From the NCBI RefSeq assembly GCF_000696225.1, contig NZ_BAWN01000019.1, positions 16,249 through 80,248 on the forward strand: DNA of 64,000 bases, given 5' to 3'. Origin of the DNA: Serpentinimonas barnesii (GTDB taxonomy: Bacteria > Pseudomonadota > Gammaproteobacteria > Burkholderiales > Burkholderiaceae_C). The notes below the pieces were generated by a model, which saw only the letters and a program-made list of their open reading frames with translations, had not been told where the DNA came from and ran no database searches. The translations under genes were made by a program, and so were the position numbers. Shown here one piece after another: positions 41,317 through 52,204 of the stretch (its first letter is position 1; the number at the start of each line of letters is the position of its first letter).

Positions 41317-42213
41317 TCAGCGCCCGCCCGCCGGCACGTTGCCGCGCATGGCACGGAAGAACTCGGAGCTGGGGTCGATCACCATCAGGTCGTTGCGGTT
41401 GCGAAAGCTGGCCCGGTAGGCCTCTAGGCTGCGGTAAAACTGGGCGAAGGCCGGATCCCGACCGAAGGCGTCGGCGTAAAGGCGCGAGGCTTGGGCATCG
41501 CCTTGGCCTTTGAGCTTTTGCGCTTCGCGGAAGGCCTCGGCCAGCAGCTCCTCGCGCTGGCGGTCGGCGTCGGCTCGAATCTGCTCGCCTTCGGCAAAAC
41601 CGGTCGCGCGCAGCTCGCTGGCCACCCGGCGTCGCTCGGCGATCATGCGCTCAAACACCGAGCGCGTGATGGTCTCGGCGTAATCCACCCGTGTGATGCG
41701 CACGTCGACCACATCCATGCCCCAAGGCTGCTCGGCCCCGCGCACGGCAGCCAGCACGTCGGTCTTGACGTCGGCCATGACCTCTTCGCGCCGGGTCGAG
41801 AGCAGCTCGCGCACGGTGCGCCGGTTGACCTGCTCTTGGAAGGCGTTGCGCACCACCCGGTTCAGTTGCATGGCCCCGGCGCGTTCGTCCAGTCCGACGT
41901 TGCGGATGTAGGCCGCCGGGTCGGAGATGCGCCAGCGCACAAACCAGTCGATCACCACGCGCTGGCGCTCGGCCGTGAGCATCGGTTCTACGTCGGCGCT
42001 CTCCAGCGTGAGCAAACGCCGGTCGATATAGACCACGTTTTGAAACGGCGGCGGCATTTTGAAATTCAGCCCTGGCTCGACCACCACGCGCTGAATCTGC
42101 CCGAGCTGATAAACCACGCCAAACTGGCGCTGATCGACCACGAACAGCATCGAACTTCCCACCCCGATCAGGATGAGGAAGGAGACCACGACAATACCAA
42201 TTTTGTTCATCAT
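41317..42213 (-). CDS. hflC: HflC, FtsH protease modulator
   Basis: 298-residue inner-membrane SPFH (stomatin/prohibitin) protein that with HflK forms the cage around FtsH. It has one N-terminal membrane helix (about 5-25), FVVDQRQFGVVYQLGQI, the SPFH core and a long charged helix with RREEVMADVKTDV and ERRRVASELRA. The start could be either of two adjacent ATGs. It follows hflK by 14 bases. In related genomes hisZ comes next, but here a toxin-antitoxin pair does. Confidence 0.95.
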   Translation of the reverse strand: MMNKIGIVVVSFLILIGVGSSMLFVVDQRQFGVVYQLGQIQRVVVEPGLNFKMPPPFQNVVYIDRRLLTLESADVEPMLTAERQRVVIDWFVRWRISDPAAYIRNVGLDERAGAMQLNRVVRNAFQEQVNRRTVRELLSTRREEVMADVKTDVLAAVRGAEQPWGMDVVDVRITRVDYAETITRSVFERMIAERRRVASELRATGFAEGEQIRADADRQREELLAEAFREAQKLKGQGDAQASRLYADAFGRDPAFAQFYRSLEAYRASFRNRNDLMVIDPSSEFFRAMRGNVPAGGR

Positions 42214-42227
42214 TGCATCAGCTCCGG

Positions 42228-43661
42228 TCAGCGGGCACGCTGCGCTTCACGGGCGCGGGGGTCCAAGGCCGGCGCCGGGGCCGCGGGTGCGGCCGGGGCG
42301 GCAGCGGCCGGGGTGGCGGGCAAGGGGGTGGCCGTTGCGGCTTGCTGGATCAGGCGGTCCAGTGGCAGGTGCAGCAAGTTGTTGTTGTTGCGCGAGTCAA
42401 TCATGACCTTGGTCACGTTGCTGAACACCTCCTGCATCGTCTCCAAGTAGAGTCGGTCGCGCGTGACTTGGGGCGCACGGGCGTGCTCGGTTTGCACCAA
42501 GCGGAAGCGCTCGGCATCACCCTCGGCGCGTGCCACCACGCGCACCTTGTGGCCTTGGGCTTCTTCCATCAGGCGTGCGGCGGCACCGCGGGCGCGTGGG
42601 ATCACGTCGTTGGCGTAGGCCTCGGCCTCGTTGCGGGCGCGTTCGCGCTCTTGGCCGGCCACCAGCACATCGTCAAAAGCGGCCTGCACCTGCTCGGGCG
42701 GGCGCACCCCCCCTTGTTGCAGGTTGACCGCCACCACCTCGACCCCCACCTGGGCCCGATCCAGCAAACTTTGCATCAGGGCGCGCACGCGCGGCGCGAT
42801 CTGGTCGCGCTCATCGACCAAGGCCTGGTCCATGGTCATGTTGCCGACCACCTCGCGCACCGAGGTTTCGGCGGCGCGCAGCACGGCGTTGTCGGGGTCG
42901 CGGCTGTTAAACAGGAAGGCGCGTGCGTCGTTGAGGCGGTATTGCACCGCAAAGCGGATTTCGACGATGTTTTCGTCCAGCGTGAGCATGCCCGCATCGC
43001 GCAGCCCGGTGGCCGAGACAATGTCTTCGCGCCCCACGTCGACCGAGCGGATGGTGGTCACGAACACGGTTTCGTGGCGCTGGATGGGGGCCGGCAGGCG
43101 CCAGTTGAAACCGGCTCCGACGGTGCTGTGAAAGCGCCCGAACTGGGTCACCACCGCCTGCTGGCCCTCTTGGACGATAAAGAAGCCGGAACCCAGCCAG
43201 AGCACCAGCACGACACCGCCCACCATGCCCGCCACCACGCCCGCACCCTTGGGGGTGGGGGCTTTAAAGCCCGGCATGCCGCCGCCCGAGCCACCGGAGC
43301 CACCCGAACCCATGCCACCACCGCCACCGCGCCCACTGCCAAAGAGGCCGTTGAGCTTGCGGTTGAAGTCGCGCCAGATTTCATCCAGATCGGGCGGGCC
43401 TTGCTTGGGGCCACGCCCGGAACCTTGGGGCCGCCCCTGCCACGGACGCGGATCGGGCTGCTGCTCGTCACCGCGTTCACCGCGATGGTCATCGTGGCTG
43501 GGGTCGGGCCGATTGCCGGGCTCACGCGAGCCGTCGGACGCACCGGGCTTGGCGTCGTCGTCACGTCCCCAACGCGGGTCGTTGAGGTTGAACATGCCCT
43601 TGACGCGGCTCCACCATGGAAAACGCAAAGGTGATGAAGTCATGTGCATGGGTGGTGACAT
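42228..43661 (-). CDS. hflK: HflK, FtsH protease modulator
   Basis: 477-residue partner of HflC. The cytoplasmic N-terminus is Gly/Asp/Arg-rich with GPPDLDEIWRDFNRKLNGLFG (about 90-108) and a Gly tract; the membrane helix is at about 143-163; then comes the SPFH domain with EGQQAVVTQFGRF and the long C-terminal coiled coil. Four in-frame ATGs (43661, 43649, 43643, 43595) are possible; the first is used here. A Pro/Ala tail ends the protein. It precedes hflC and follows hflX by 64 bases. Confidence 0.94.
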   Translation of the reverse strand: MSPPMHMTSSPLRFPWWSRVKGMFNLNDPRWGRDDDAKPGASDGSREPGNRPDPSHDDHRGERGDEQQPDPRPWQGRPQGSGRGPKQGPPDLDEIWRDFNRKLNGLFGSGRGGGGGMGSGGSGGSGGGMPGFKAPTPKGAGVVAGMVGGVVLVLWLGSGFFIVQEGQQAVVTQFGRFHSTVGAGFNWRLPAPIQRHETVFVTTIRSVDVGREDIVSATGLRDAGMLTLDENIVEIRFAVQYRLNDARAFLFNSRDPDNAVLRAAETSVREVVGNMTMDQALVDERDQIAPRVRALMQSLLDRAQVGVEVVAVNLQQGGVRPPEQVQAAFDDVLVAGQERERARNEAEAYANDVIPRARGAAARLMEEAQGHKVRVVARAEGDAERFRLVQTEHARAPQVTRDRLYLETMQEVFSNVTKVMIDSRNNNNLLHLPLDRLIQQAATATPLPATPAAAAPAAPAAPAPALDPRAREAQRAR

Positions 43662-43725
43662 TCAAAAGTCGAACAAAACACTATTGTGCCCAATTAAGGC
43701 GACACGCCGGAGTGCGCGCACCGAA

Positions 43726-44955
43726 TTAAACCACTTCCTGCAAGGCTGCCTGCAGGCGTTGCGCCAACAAGCCGCGCAAGGCATCCAGCCCCTGGCCGGT
43801 TTGCGCACTCAAAAAGATTCGAGCCACGGACTGCCCGTCGAGTTCCATCGAGTCGACGCTTTGCAAGGGCAAACGCTCGGGCGCCAAGGCGTCGATCTTG
43901 TTGAAGACCAGCACCTGCTCGATGCCCTCAGCGCCAATCTCACGCAACACCTGCTGCACGTTGGCGATTTGTTCGAGGTGCGCGGGGTTGGCGCAATCCA
44001 CCACATGCAGCAGCAAATCGGCCTCGCAGGCTTCCTGCAAGGTGGCGGCAAAGGCGTTGACCAGCGCGTGCGGCAGGTCGCGAATGAAGCCCACGGTGTC
44101 GGACAGCGACAGGCTGCGCCCGGCCTCGCTCAGGTAGAGCTGGCGCGTGGTGGTGTCGAGCGTGGCAAAAAGTTGGTCGGCGGCATAGGCGCGCGCTTTC
44201 ACCAGCGCGTTGAAGAGCGAAGACTTGCCGGCGTTGGTGTAGCCCACCAGCGAGACCTTGAAAGTGCCGCTGCGTTCGCGCTGGCGCCGCTGGGTGTTGC
44301 GCTGGCGCTTGACGCGCTCGAGGCGCTCGCGGGTGCGCTTGATGGCGTCGCCGATCATGCGCCGGTCGAGCTCGATCTGCGTCTCGCCGGGGCCGCCGCG
44401 CAGGCCGATGCCGCCGCTCTGGCGCTCCAGGTGCGACCAGCGCCGCACCAGCCGGGTGCTGAGGTATTGCAGCCGCGCCAGCTCGACTTGCAGCTTGCCT
44501 TCGTGGCTGCGCGCGCGCTGGGAAAAAATCTCCAAGATCAGCAGCACCCGGTCGTTGACTGCAAGCTCCATGTGGCGCTCGAGATTGCGCTGCTGCGCCG
44601 GGCTCAGGGCTTGATCGAACAGAATTTCCTGCGCCCCGTGCGCCAACGCCAGCGCCTTGATCTCGTCGGCCTTGCCGGAACCGAGGTAGAGCGCCGGATC
44701 GGGGGCGCGGCGTTTGCACACCACCCGATCGAGCACCTCGTAGCCGGCCGTGCGCGCGAGCTCAGCCAACTCGCTCAGTTCGGCGTCGAAATGCGGCAAA
44801 CCCATGTCCACACCCACCAGAATCACCCCGGGCAGGGCACTGGCAGGGCGTTTTTTGGCGGGCGGGTGCCCAAGGGCGCCCCCCATCGGAGCAACGCCCG
44901 GGATGGGCAAGGTCGGATCGGGATTCAGGGGCTCAGGCCTCGGGGGTCGGCGCAT
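43726..44955 (-). CDS. hflX: GTPase HflX
   Basis: 409-residue ribosome-associated GTPase that splits stalled 70S ribosomes. The N-terminal domain has [22 protein letters not shown] and [11 protein letters not shown]; then [13 protein letters not shown] [13 protein letters not shown] and the G domain with [12 protein letters not shown] (P-loop), [15 protein letters not shown] and NKID. The ATG at 44955 overlaps the end of hfq by 23 bases; a later ATG at 44886 is also possible. The order hfq-hflX-hflK-hflC is conserved. Confidence 0.93.
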   Translation of the reverse strand: MRRPPRPEPLNPDPTLPIPGVAPMGGALGHPPAKKRPASALPGVILVGVDMGLPHFDAELSELAELARTAGYEVLDRVVCKRRAPDPALYLGSGKADEIKALALAHGAQEILFDQALSPAQQRNLERHMELAVNDRVLLILEIFSQRARSHEGKLQVELARLQYLSTRLVRRWSHLERQSGGIGLRGGPGETQIELDRRMIGDAIKRTRERLERVKRQRNTQRRQRERSGTFKVSLVGYTNAGKSSLFNALVKARAYAADQLFATLDTTTRQLYLSEAGRSLSLSDTVGFIRDLPHALVNAFAATLQEACEADLLLHVVDCANPAHLEQIANVQQVLREIGAEGIEQVLVFNKIDALAPERLPLQSVDSMELDGQSVARIFLSAQTGQGLDALRGLLAQRLQAALQEVV

Positions 44956-45178
44956 TGGCCGTGAACTGCACCGGGCGCCCCGGCACGATGGTGGAAATGG
45001 CGTGCTTGTAGACCATCTGGGTGACGGTGTTGCGCAGCAGCACCACGTACTGGTCGAACGACTCGATCTGCCCCTGCAGCTTGATCCCATTGACGAGGTA
45101 AATGGACACCGGCACGTGCTCGCGGCGGAGCTGGTTCAAGAATGGGTCCTGCAAGAGTTGGCCTTTGTTGTTGCTCAC
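44933..45178 (-). CDS. hfq: RNA chaperone Hfq
   Basis: 81-residue Sm-like protein that pairs small RNAs with mRNAs. It has [20 protein letters not shown] (Q and FL uracil contacts of the proximal face), [20 protein letters not shown] (Sm1) and [10 protein letters not shown] (Sm2). The tail is very short, as in other betaproteobacteria. The start codon is GTG at 45178, which is unusual for such a conserved gene; a GGAA site is 6 bases upstream. Confidence 0.97.
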   Translation of the reverse strand: MSNNKGQLLQDPFLNQLRREHVPVSIYLVNGIKLQGQIESFDQYVVLLRNTVTQMVYKHAISTIVPGRPVQFTANAPTPEA

Positions 45179-45256
45179 GATATGTTCCGTGTTCGAAGAA
45201 GTTTCGGGAAAATGAAGATACCACAGCGCGGCCGCTTTTGCGCGCGCGCAGGCGTT

Positions 45257-46594
45257 TTATTGCTTGGCGTAGGGATTGTCGGCGATTTTGAACTCGATCC
45301 GCAGCGGCGTGCCCACCAGATCGAAGGCCTTGCGAAAGCGCCCTTCCAGAAAGCGCCGATAGCTCTCGGAGACGCCCTCGAGCGAGTTGCCGTGAATGAC
45401 GACCACCGGCGGATTCATGCCGCCCTGGTGGGCGTAGCGCATTTTGGGGCGGTACATGCCACTGCGCTTGGGCGCTTGCAGGGCCACCGATTCCTGCAGG
45501 ATGCGGGTCAGCAGCGGGGTCGGCATTTTCTTGAACGCCGAGGCATGGGCTTGGGCGATCGCCGGCCACAGCGGCGCCAGCCCTTGGCGCTTGAGCGCCG
45601 AAATGGTGTGCATCGAGGCAAACTTGAGAAAAGCCAAGCGGCTCTCGATCGAGCGCTGCAGCTGCTCGCGCTGATAGCTGTCGATGGCGTCCCATTTGTT
45701 GAGGGCCACCACCACCGCGCGCCCGTGCTCCAGCGCAAAACCGGCAACGTGCGCGTCTTGATCGGTCACGCCTTGGCTGGCGTCGAGCAGCAGCAGCACC
45801 ACGTGCGCGCTCTCGATGGCCTGCAGCGTCTTGACCACCGAAAACTTCTCCACCGCCTCGAACACCCGGCCCTTGCGGCGCAGTCCGGCGGTGTCGATGA
45901 GCTCGAATTTTTGCCCGTTGCGCTCGAAGGGCACCGAAATCGCATCGCGTGTGGTGCCGGGCTGGTCAAAGGCCACCAGCCGCTCCTCGCCCAGCCAGGT
46001 GTTGATGAGGGTCGATTTGCCCACATTGGGGCGCCCGGCCACGGCCAACCGGATCACCTGCCCTTCGCCCTCATCGGCGGGCGCAACCACCTCATCGGCC
46101 AGCGGCAAGCGGTCCAGCGCCGCCTCCAGCATTTCGCGCACCCCCTGCCCGTGCGCCGCCGAGACCGGCAGCACCTCGCCCAGGCCCAGCTCGTAGAACT
46201 CGCTCCACTGCGCCGTTCCCAGCATCCCTTCGGCCTTGTTGGCCACCAGCAGACAGGGTTTGCCGAGCTTGCGCAGGTAGTTGGCGATGTCGTGGTCTTG
46301 CGCGCTCAAGCCCGCGCGGGCGTCGAGCACGAACAGCACCACATCGGCCTCGGCCACGGCTTGGCGGGTCTGCTTGGCCATTTCGCGGTAGATGCCGGCC
46401 TCGGCCCGGGGCTCGAAGCCGCCGGTGTCGATGACGATGAACTCGCGCTTGCCCAGCCGCGCGCTGCCGTAGTGGCGGTCGCGTGTCAGGCCAGGCAGGT
46501 CGGCAACGATGGCGTCGCGGGTTTTGGTCAGGCGGTTGTAGAGCGTCGACTTGCCGACGTTGGGGCGTCCGACCAGTGCCAGCACCGGCTTCAT
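45257..46594 (-). CDS. der: Ribosome assembly GTPase Der (EngA)
   Basis: 445-residue double GTPase for 50S assembly. Both G domains have identical P-loops GRPNVGKST (the first at 9-17, the second at about 185), each with DxxG (DTGGF and DTAGL) and NKxD-type motifs (NKAE and NKWD). The C-terminal KH-like domain has [14 protein letters not shown] and the basic tail. The frame runs open far upstream, but the ATG at 46594 overlaps the bamB stop as ATGA and gives the family N-terminus MKPVLALVG. Confidence 0.97.
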   Translation of the reverse strand: MKPVLALVGRPNVGKSTLYNRLTKTRDAIVADLPGLTRDRHYGSARLGKREFIVIDTGGFEPRAEAGIYREMAKQTRQAVAEADVVLFVLDARAGLSAQDHDIANYLRKLGKPCLLVANKAEGMLGTAQWSEFYELGLGEVLPVSAAHGQGVREMLEAALDRLPLADEVVAPADEGEGQVIRLAVAGRPNVGKSTLINTWLGEERLVAFDQPGTTRDAISVPFERNGQKFELIDTAGLRRKGRVFEAVEKFSVVKTLQAIESAHVVLLLLDASQGVTDQDAHVAGFALEHGRAVVVALNKWDAIDSYQREQLQRSIESRLAFLKFASMHTISALKRQGLAPLWPAIAQAHASAFKKMPTPLLTRILQESVALQAPKRSGMYRPKMRYAHQGGMNPPVVVIHGNSLEGVSESYRRFLEGRFRKAFDLVGTPLRIEFKIADNPYAKQ

Positions 46595-47763
46595 TGCGGC
46601 CGCCAGGCGTAGACGCCGCCGTTGCGCGTCACGGCCACCAGGGTGTTGCCCAGCAGCAGCGGCCCGGCCACAATGGCCGAACCGTCGGTGCTGAGGCGGT
46701 TGACGGCGCTGCCATCGTCGCGCGACAGCAGGTGCACGAAGCCCTGCGCGTCGCCAATGGCGATCGAGCGACCGGCCGCCAGCGGCGCGGTGAGGCCCCG
46801 GTGCAAAAAGGCGTCGGTGCTCCAAGCGCGGGCACCCCCGTCGCGCCGCCAAGCCAGCACGCGGCCGTTGCGCTCTACCCCATAAACGCGCTCGGCGTCG
46901 GCGCTTAAGCCCACGGCGCCATCGGCGGGCTGAGTCCAGAGCAGGCGGCCGGTGGCGGCATCGACGCAGCCCACCGCCGCCTGGAAGGCGCGTGCGCACA
47001 GTTGATCGCCCACGCGACCCGTGCGCCCGACCAGATCGACCAAGCGCTCGATTTCGTTGACGCCGCGCGGGGTGGCGATGGCGGCGTCCCAGCGGATGCG
47101 GCCATTGAGCGGATCGAAGCCCAGCATGCGCCCGCCCAAGCCCACCACCAGGGTGTCGCCCACCGCCAGCAGCACGCCGCTTTGCTGCAGCACCAGCGCC
47201 TCGGCGGCGCGGCCGCGCTGCTGCCACAGCGGAGCGCCATTGCGGGCATCGAAGGCGTGCACGCTGCGGTCGTTGGCCAGCACGAACACGCGCTGCCCGG
47301 CCACCAGCGGGGCCGTGAGGACACGGGCCGGCAGGCGCGCGCGCCACTGCACCCCGGTGCTGTTGAGCACCAGCAGCTCGTTTTCTTGCGTCACCACCGC
47401 TGCGGTCTGGCCGTCGAAACCCACGGCTGCCGAGAGCGGCTGCGCCAGTTCGACGCGCCAGCGCACCTGGCCGTTGCTGCCGTCGAGCGCCAGCACGGCC
47501 CCGGCGGCGTTGGCCAGCACCAGGGTCTGACCGTGCACGGCGGGTGTGAGCAGCGGATCGACGGCGCCGACGGTGGTGTTCCAAACTTGGGTGGCCGGTT
47601 GCAGCGCCACCAGCGGAGCCAGCGGCGTCGGTTGCGGGCGCTCGGGGGCCGAAGAGCAAGCCGCCAGCGTGAGCGCCAAGGCGGCCGCAAGGGCGATGGC
47701 CGCCACGGGGCGGCCGATGGCGTTGCGCACCAGGCGCGGCGAGAAATGGGGGGCTGGGTTCAC
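46591..47763 (-). CDS. bamB: Outer-membrane assembly lipoprotein BamB
   Basis: 390-residue beta-propeller lipoprotein of the BAM complex. The signal peptide ends in the lipobox TLAAC (C36). The body has PQQ-like repeats such as [32 protein letters not shown] and [11 protein letters not shown]. Its GTG start overlaps the yfgM stop as GTGA, and its stop overlaps der. The yfgM-bamB-der order is the same as in E. coli. Confidence 0.93.
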   Translation of the reverse strand: MNPAPHFSPRLVRNAIGRPVAAIALAAALALTLAACSSAPERPQPTPLAPLVALQPATQVWNTTVGAVDPLLTPAVHGQTLVLANAAGAVLALDGSNGQVRWRVELAQPLSAAVGFDGQTAAVVTQENELLVLNSTGVQWRARLPARVLTAPLVAGQRVFVLANDRSVHAFDARNGAPLWQQRGRAAEALVLQQSGVLLAVGDTLVVGLGGRMLGFDPLNGRIRWDAAIATPRGVNEIERLVDLVGRTGRVGDQLCARAFQAAVGCVDAATGRLLWTQPADGAVGLSADAERVYGVERNGRVLAWRRDGGARAWSTDAFLHRGLTAPLAAGRSIAIGDAQGFVHLLSRDDGSAVNRLSTDGSAIVAGPLLLGNTLVAVTRNGGVYAWRPQ

Positions 47764-48476
47764 TGCGATGTCTCCGTCACTGGGGGGGCAGCCGGGGTGG
47801 CGGGGGTGGCCTCGTTGGCCGGGGCGGCTGGCGCGCTGGGGTCTAAGCCCAAGGCATTGAGCTTGGCTTCGATCACGCGCCGGTAGTCCACCGCCTCGTC
47901 CATGGCCGTCCAAGCCTGCAGATAGGCTTGGCGGGCGGCGTCGGTCTGGCCTTGGGCCAGCAGCACGTCGCCGCGCCGGTCGGCCGCAAGGGCGGCAAAC
48001 TCGGGCGGCATGTCGGCGGCCAAAGCCTGCAGCGCGGCCTCGTACTGCCCCGCTTGCAGCTCGAGCGCCGCCAGACGCAGCCGCGCGGCCGCCACCACCC
48101 CGGGGTCGGCGGCGCGGTCGCGCACGAAATGCAGCGCCTGGCGCGCGTCGTCGGGCGCCTCGAGCTGTTGCAGCGCGCGCGCCGCCAGCAGCCCGGCCTG
48201 CTGCGCCTGCGCGGTGCGCGGCACCTGCTGCTGGATGTCGGCCCAGACCTGGCGCACGCGCTCGGCGTCGTTGGCGGCGGCGGCCTCGTCCAGGGCCTGA
48301 TAGAGCACGGCGGCTTCGACGGCCTGCTGGCGTTGCCAGTAGTTCCAGCCGTTCCAAGCCGCAAAGCCGGCCAGCACGACCACCAGCACCCACGTGATGA
48401 GGCTGCCAAAGCGGCCCCAGAAACGCTTGAGCTGGTCAAATTGTTCTTCTTCGTGCGGATCGAAAGTTTTCGCCAT
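47760..48476 (-). CDS. yfgM: YfgM-like periplasmic TPR protein
   Basis: 238 residues. A short cytoplasmic N-terminus [20 protein letters not shown] is followed by a single membrane helix (about 25-42) and a periplasmic TPR-like helical domain with [23 protein letters not shown] (two helical repeats). YfgM is an ancillary SecYEG-associated chaperone partner in E. coli. The C-terminal tail is Ala/Pro-rich. It lies after the hisS terminator and heads yfgM-bamB-der. Confidence 0.88.
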   Translation of the reverse strand: MAKTFDPHEEEQFDQLKRFWGRFGSLITWVLVVVLAGFAAWNGWNYWQRQQAVEAAVLYQALDEAAAANDAERVRQVWADIQQQVPRTAQAQQAGLLAARALQQLEAPDDARQALHFVRDRAADPGVVAAARLRLAALELQAGQYEAALQALAADMPPEFAALAADRRGDVLLAQGQTDAARQAYLQAWTAMDEAVDYRRVIEAKLNALGLDPSAPAAPANEATPATPAAPPVTETSQ

Positions 48477-48505
48477 GGGGTGAGGGTGCAAAAAGTTGCG
48501 CGAGC

Positions 48506-48538
48506 AAAAAAATCGGCAGCCCCCGGTGGGCGGGGCTG
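48506..48538 (-). terminator. Rho-independent terminator after hisS
   Basis: Reading the minus strand, CAGCCCC and GGGGCTG form a 7-bp stem (48532-48538 with 48517-48523) followed by CCGA and seven T (48506-48512). It lies between hisS and yfgM, so the ndk-side operon should end here and yfgM-bamB-der should have its own promoter. Confidence 0.72.
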
Positions 48539-48648
48539 TTGTGGGCCGGATCAGGCCCCATTGGGTGCCGATTGTAGGCGCTGGCCCGGCGGGCTGGCCG
48601 GCACTGGCCAAACGGGGGCCGATCGGGGGGCAGTCGGCCAACCGTCGC

Positions 48649-49944
48649 TTAAGCCCGCAAGCGCTCCGCCCACTGCCCCACTTCGGCCAGCGGCAGCAAG
48701 GTCTGCTCGCGAATGCTGCCCAGCCCATCGGCGCGCAGCGGCTTGACCGCCACCTGCCCGGCGGCCAGCTCGGAAGCGCCAAACACCAGCGCGTAGCGCG
48801 CCCCGCTGGCGTCGGCCTTTTTGAACTGCGCCTTCATGCTGCTCAGGCCCTCCGGCCCGGCGCCGTGCATCTGCACCGCCAGCCCGGCGGCGCGCAAGGG
48901 GCGCAAGAGCGCCAGCACCTGCGCCATGGCCTCGGGCTGGGGCACCACGGCGTAGCAGTCGGGCACGGGCATGGGCGGCAGCTTGCCTTGCACTTTAAGC
49001 AGCTCCAGGATGCGCTCCATGCCCAGCGCCCAGCCCACCGCCGGGGCCGCCTTGCCGCCGATCTGCTCCAGCAAGCCGTCGTAGCGCCCGCCGGCGCAGA
49101 CCGTGCCCTGCGCCCCGAGGGTGTCGGTGACAAACTCAAACACGCTCAGGTTGTAGTAATCCAGCCCGCGCACCAGGCGCGGATTGATGCGGTAGCCGAT
49201 GCCCTGCGCATCGAGCAAGGCGCGCAAGGCATCGAAGTGCGCCAGCGAAGCCGCGCCCAGGTGGTCGATCAGCTTGGGCGCGGCTTCCACCAGCGCTTGC
49301 ATATCGGGGTTTTTGGTGTCGAGCACGCGCAGCGGGTTGCTGTAGAGGCGCCGGCGCGCGTCCTCGTCGAGCCGATCGAGGTGCTGCTCCAGGTAGGCGA
49401 TCAGCGCCTGGCGGTGCGCCAGCCGCTCATGGGGCTGGCCCAGGCTGTTGAGTTCGAGCCGAATGTCGCTTAAGTCCAATTCGGCCCACAGGTCGGCGGC
49501 CAGGGCGATGAGCTCGGCATCGACATCGGGGCCGGCAAAACCCAGCGCCTCCGCCCCCACCTGGTGAAACTGGCGGTAGCGGCCGCGCTGCGGGCGCTCG
49601 TGTCTAAACATCGGCCCGAGGTAGTACAGGCGCTTGGGGCCGTCGTAAAGCTGGTTGTGCTCTTGCACCGCGCGCACCACGCCAGCCGTGGCCTCGGGGC
49701 GCAGCGTAAGCTGCTCGCCATTGAGCCGGTCCTCAAACGAGTACATCTCTTTTTCGACGATGTCGGTGACTTCGCCCAAGCCGCGCACGAACAGCGCCGT
49801 GGGTTCGACGATCGGGGTGCGCACGTTGCGGTAGGCGTAGCGCGCCATCAGATCGCGCACCTTGGCCTCCAGCCACTCCCAGTGGCCGGAAGCGGGCGCA
49901 AAAATATCGTTCATGCCTTTGACGGCACGCAAGGGTTCAGCCAT
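48649..49944 (-). CDS. hisS: Histidyl-tRNA synthetase
   Basis: 431-residue class II aminoacyl-tRNA synthetase. Motif 1 lies near [17 protein letters not shown], motif 2 is [22 protein letters not shown], the histidine loop is [15 protein letters not shown], and motif 3 is [15 protein letters not shown]-terminal anticodon-binding domain is present. It is 36 bases after ispG and followed by a terminator. Confidence 0.97.
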   Translation of the reverse strand: MAEPLRAVKGMNDIFAPASGHWEWLEAKVRDLMARYAYRNVRTPIVEPTALFVRGLGEVTDIVEKEMYSFEDRLNGEQLTLRPEATAGVVRAVQEHNQLYDGPKRLYYLGPMFRHERPQRGRYRQFHQVGAEALGFAGPDVDAELIALAADLWAELDLSDIRLELNSLGQPHERLAHRQALIAYLEQHLDRLDEDARRRLYSNPLRVLDTKNPDMQALVEAAPKLIDHLGAASLAHFDALRALLDAQGIGYRINPRLVRGLDYYNLSVFEFVTDTLGAQGTVCAGGRYDGLLEQIGGKAAPAVGWALGMERILELLKVQGKLPPMPVPDCYAVVPQPEAMAQVLALLRPLRAAGLAVQMHGAGPEGLSSMKAQFKKADASGARYALVFGASELAAGQVAVKPLRADGLGSIREQTLLPLAEVGQWAERLRA

Positions 49945-49980
49945 GATTTTTAGATAAAAAACCGCTGCCGCACGCGCCGC

Positions 49981-51243
49981 TCAGGGCCGCGCGCCGAAGC
50001 GCTGTTCGATGTAGTTTTGCACGATCTGCTGGAACTCGGCGGCAATCTGCTCGCCGCGCAGGGTCAGGCGCTTTTCGCCGTCGATGTAAACCGGCGCCGC
50101 CGGGGCCTCGCCGGTGCCGGGCAGGCTGATGCCGATGTCGGCGTGTTTGCTCTCGCCCGGGCCGTTGACGATGCAGCCCATCACCGCCACCTTGAGGTTT
50201 TCCACCCCAGGGTAGCGCTCGCGCCAGCCCGGCATGGAGGCGCGCAGGTAGTCGTCGATCTGCTTGGCCAAGTCGAGGAACACGGTGCTGGTGGTGCGCC
50301 CGCAACCGGGGCAGGCGGTGACGCTGGGCACAAAGCTGCGCAAGCCCAGCGCCTGCACGATTTCGAGTGCTACCACCACCTCTTGGGTGCGCGACTCGCC
50401 CGGCTGCGGCGTGAGCGAGACGCGGATGGTGTCGCCTATGCCCTGCTGCAGCAGCACAGACAGGGCCGCCGCCGAGGCCACGGTGCCGCGCACGCCCATG
50501 CCGGCCTCGGTCAGGCCCAGGTGCAGCGGGTAGTCGCAGCGCCGGTGCAGCTCTTGATAGACCGCGATCAGGTCTTGCACCCCACTCACCTTGCACGAGA
50601 GCACGATGTCGCCCGGCTGCATGCCCATGGCCTGGGCCTGCTGCGCCGATTGCAGCGCCGAGCTGATGAGCGCCTCGATCATCACCTGGCGCGGCAGCCA
50701 AGGCTGGGCGCGGCGGGCGTTTTCGTCCATCAGGCTGGCCAGCAGCTCTTGGTCTAGGCTGCCCCAGTTGACGCCGATGCGGATGTGCTTGTCCCAGCGC
50801 AGCGCGGCCTCGACCATCTGCGCGAATTGCTTGTCTTTTTTGTCACCCTTGCCGACGTTGCCGGGGTTGATGCGGTACTTGGAGAGCGCCTGCGCCATCG
50901 CCGGGTAATCCTGCAGCAGGCGGTGCCCGTTGTAGTGGAAGTCGCCGATCAGGGGCACCGGCACGCCCATGCGGTCGAGCTGCTCGCGGATGTGCGGCAC
51001 GGCGCGCGCGGCTTCGTCGTTGTTGACGGTGATGCGCACCAGCTCGGAGCCGGCCTCGGCCAGTTCCTTGACCTGGATCGCGGTGCCGATGGCGTCGGCG
51101 GTGTCGGTGTTGGTCATCGACTGCACCCGCACCGGCGCGTCGCCGCCCAGCGGCACCTGGTGCGCGCCCCAGCGCACGATGCCCTGGTGCGTCTTGCGGC
51201 GCGGGATTTCGGTCAGGGGCGGCGGATTGTCATTGAAATTCAT
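49981..51243 (-). CDS. ispG: 4-hydroxy-3-methylbut-2-en-1-yl diphosphate synthase (IspG)
   Basis: 420-residue [4Fe-4S] enzyme of the MEP isoprenoid pathway. It starts [18 protein letters not shown], has [11 protein letters not shown], the iron-sulphur ligands in ACPGCGRT, and [21 protein letters not shown]. Its stop is 36 bases before hisS, and its ATG is only 4 bases after the RodZ-like stop. The ispG-hisS pair is conserved in proteobacteria. Confidence 0.97.
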   Translation of the reverse strand: MNFNDNPPPLTEIPRRKTHQGIVRWGAHQVPLGGDAPVRVQSMTNTDTADAIGTAIQVKELAEAGSELVRITVNNDEAARAVPHIREQLDRMGVPVPLIGDFHYNGHRLLQDYPAMAQALSKYRINPGNVGKGDKKDKQFAQMVEAALRWDKHIRIGVNWGSLDQELLASLMDENARRAQPWLPRQVMIEALISSALQSAQQAQAMGMQPGDIVLSCKVSGVQDLIAVYQELHRRCDYPLHLGLTEAGMGVRGTVASAAALSVLLQQGIGDTIRVSLTPQPGESRTQEVVVALEIVQALGLRSFVPSVTACPGCGRTTSTVFLDLAKQIDDYLRASMPGWRERYPGVENLKVAVMGCIVNGPGESKHADIGISLPGTGEAPAAPVYIDGEKRLTLRGEQIAAEFQQIVQNYIEQRFGARP

Positions 51244-51247
51244 GCGA

Positions 51248-52204
51248 TCACCTCACTTGCAGGCGGGCCACGTTGTTGCGGCTGTGCGGGGCCATGTCTT
51301 GGACTTGGCCGCGCACCGAAACCTCGACCGCGTCGGCGCGCCCGATCACCACTTGCAGCGGCAGGTCGTCGGCGAAACCAAGCGCTTCGCCGGCTTGCAG
51401 GTGGCGCTGCAGCAGCACCCGGCCCGAAGCCCCGGTGACTTGCACCCAGGCGTTTTGCTGCGCGCGCAGGAGCAGCGGCGCGGCGGTGGCGGTCGTGGGT
51501 GTGACCGCGGCGGCCGCAACGGGGGTGGGTGGCGCTGAAGCCGGTGCGGGCACGGGGGGCGGCACCGGCTCGGCTGGGGTGGGCAGCAAGGGGGGTGCGC
51601 TTGGGCCCGGGTCAGGCAGGGCTGCGGTCAGCGGGCTCGGCACCGGCAAGGCTGCAGCCGGCGCCGCCGCATCGGGGCCACCCGCCAGCGGGGGCGCTGC
51701 GGGTTCTGCCAGCGGTGCAGGCTGTGCGAGTGGCGCCGGCTCGGGTTGCTGCGGCAACCAAAACCACAGCAACAAGGCCACCACCAACATCAGCACGGCC
51801 AGCGCTACCGGCACAGACAGCGTTTGCACCGGCGCCGCCACGGCGCGCGCCAAGACCGAAGCCCCCTCCTGCGGCATGGGCGTGTGCAGGGCGGTTTCGG
51901 ATTCACCCAGCCGCACCTGGCCGGCCATGGGCATTTGGGCCAGCACCGGGCCCGGATCGACCTTGAGCTGGCGGCACACGCTCAAGGCCAGGGTGCGAGC
52001 AAAGGTCAGGTCGGGCAACTCGTCGTAGCGCCCAGACTCCAGCGCTTCGAGCTGGCGCAGCGGCACTTTGAGCGTCGCCGCCAAGGCCGCTGCATGCACC
52101 CCAGCACGCTCGCGCGCCTGGCGCAAGGTCAAAATCGGCGCAGCGGTGGCAGCGGTGGCGCTGCCCGCATCGGCGGCGGCTGGTTCGGCGCGCAGCTCAT
52201 TCAT
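51248..52204 (-). CDS. rodZ: RodZ-like helix-turn-helix membrane protein
   Basis: 318 residues. A cytoplasmic HTH_25-type domain has [21 protein letters not shown] and [21 protein letters not shown] (about 25-85); a membrane helix is at about 130-152; a Pro/Ala-rich linker follows; and a C-terminal DUF4115-like domain has [24 protein letters not shown]. RodZ links MreB to the cell wall machinery. The ATG at 52204 was chosen because a GAGGGG site lies 8 bases upstream; it overlaps the PilW stop by 8 bases. An ATG 24 bases further upstream is possible. Confidence 0.86.
   Translation of the reverse strand: MNELRAEPAAADAGSATAATAAPILTLRQARERAGVHAAALAATLKVPLRQLEALESGRYDELPDLTFARTLALSVCRQLKVDPGPVLAQMPMAGQVRLGESETALHTPMPQEGASVLARAVAAPVQTLSVPVALAVLMLVVALLLWFWLPQQPEPAPLAQPAPLAEPAAPPLAGGPDAAAPAAALPVPSPLTAALPDPGPSAPPLLPTPAEPVPPPVPAPASAPPTPVAAAAVTPTTATAAPLLLRAQQNAWVQVTGASGRVLLQRHLQAGEALGFADDLPLQVVIGRADAVEVSVRGQVQDMAPHSRNNVARLQVR

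Noticed and set aside
43300..43350. Gly-codon-rich repeat in hflK
   Set aside because: A Gly-rich linker is normal in HflK.
51480..51740. Repetitive Ala/Pro-coding DNA as a repeat array or CRISPR
   Set aside because: There is no regular spacing or conserved unit; it encodes the RodZ periplasmic linker.
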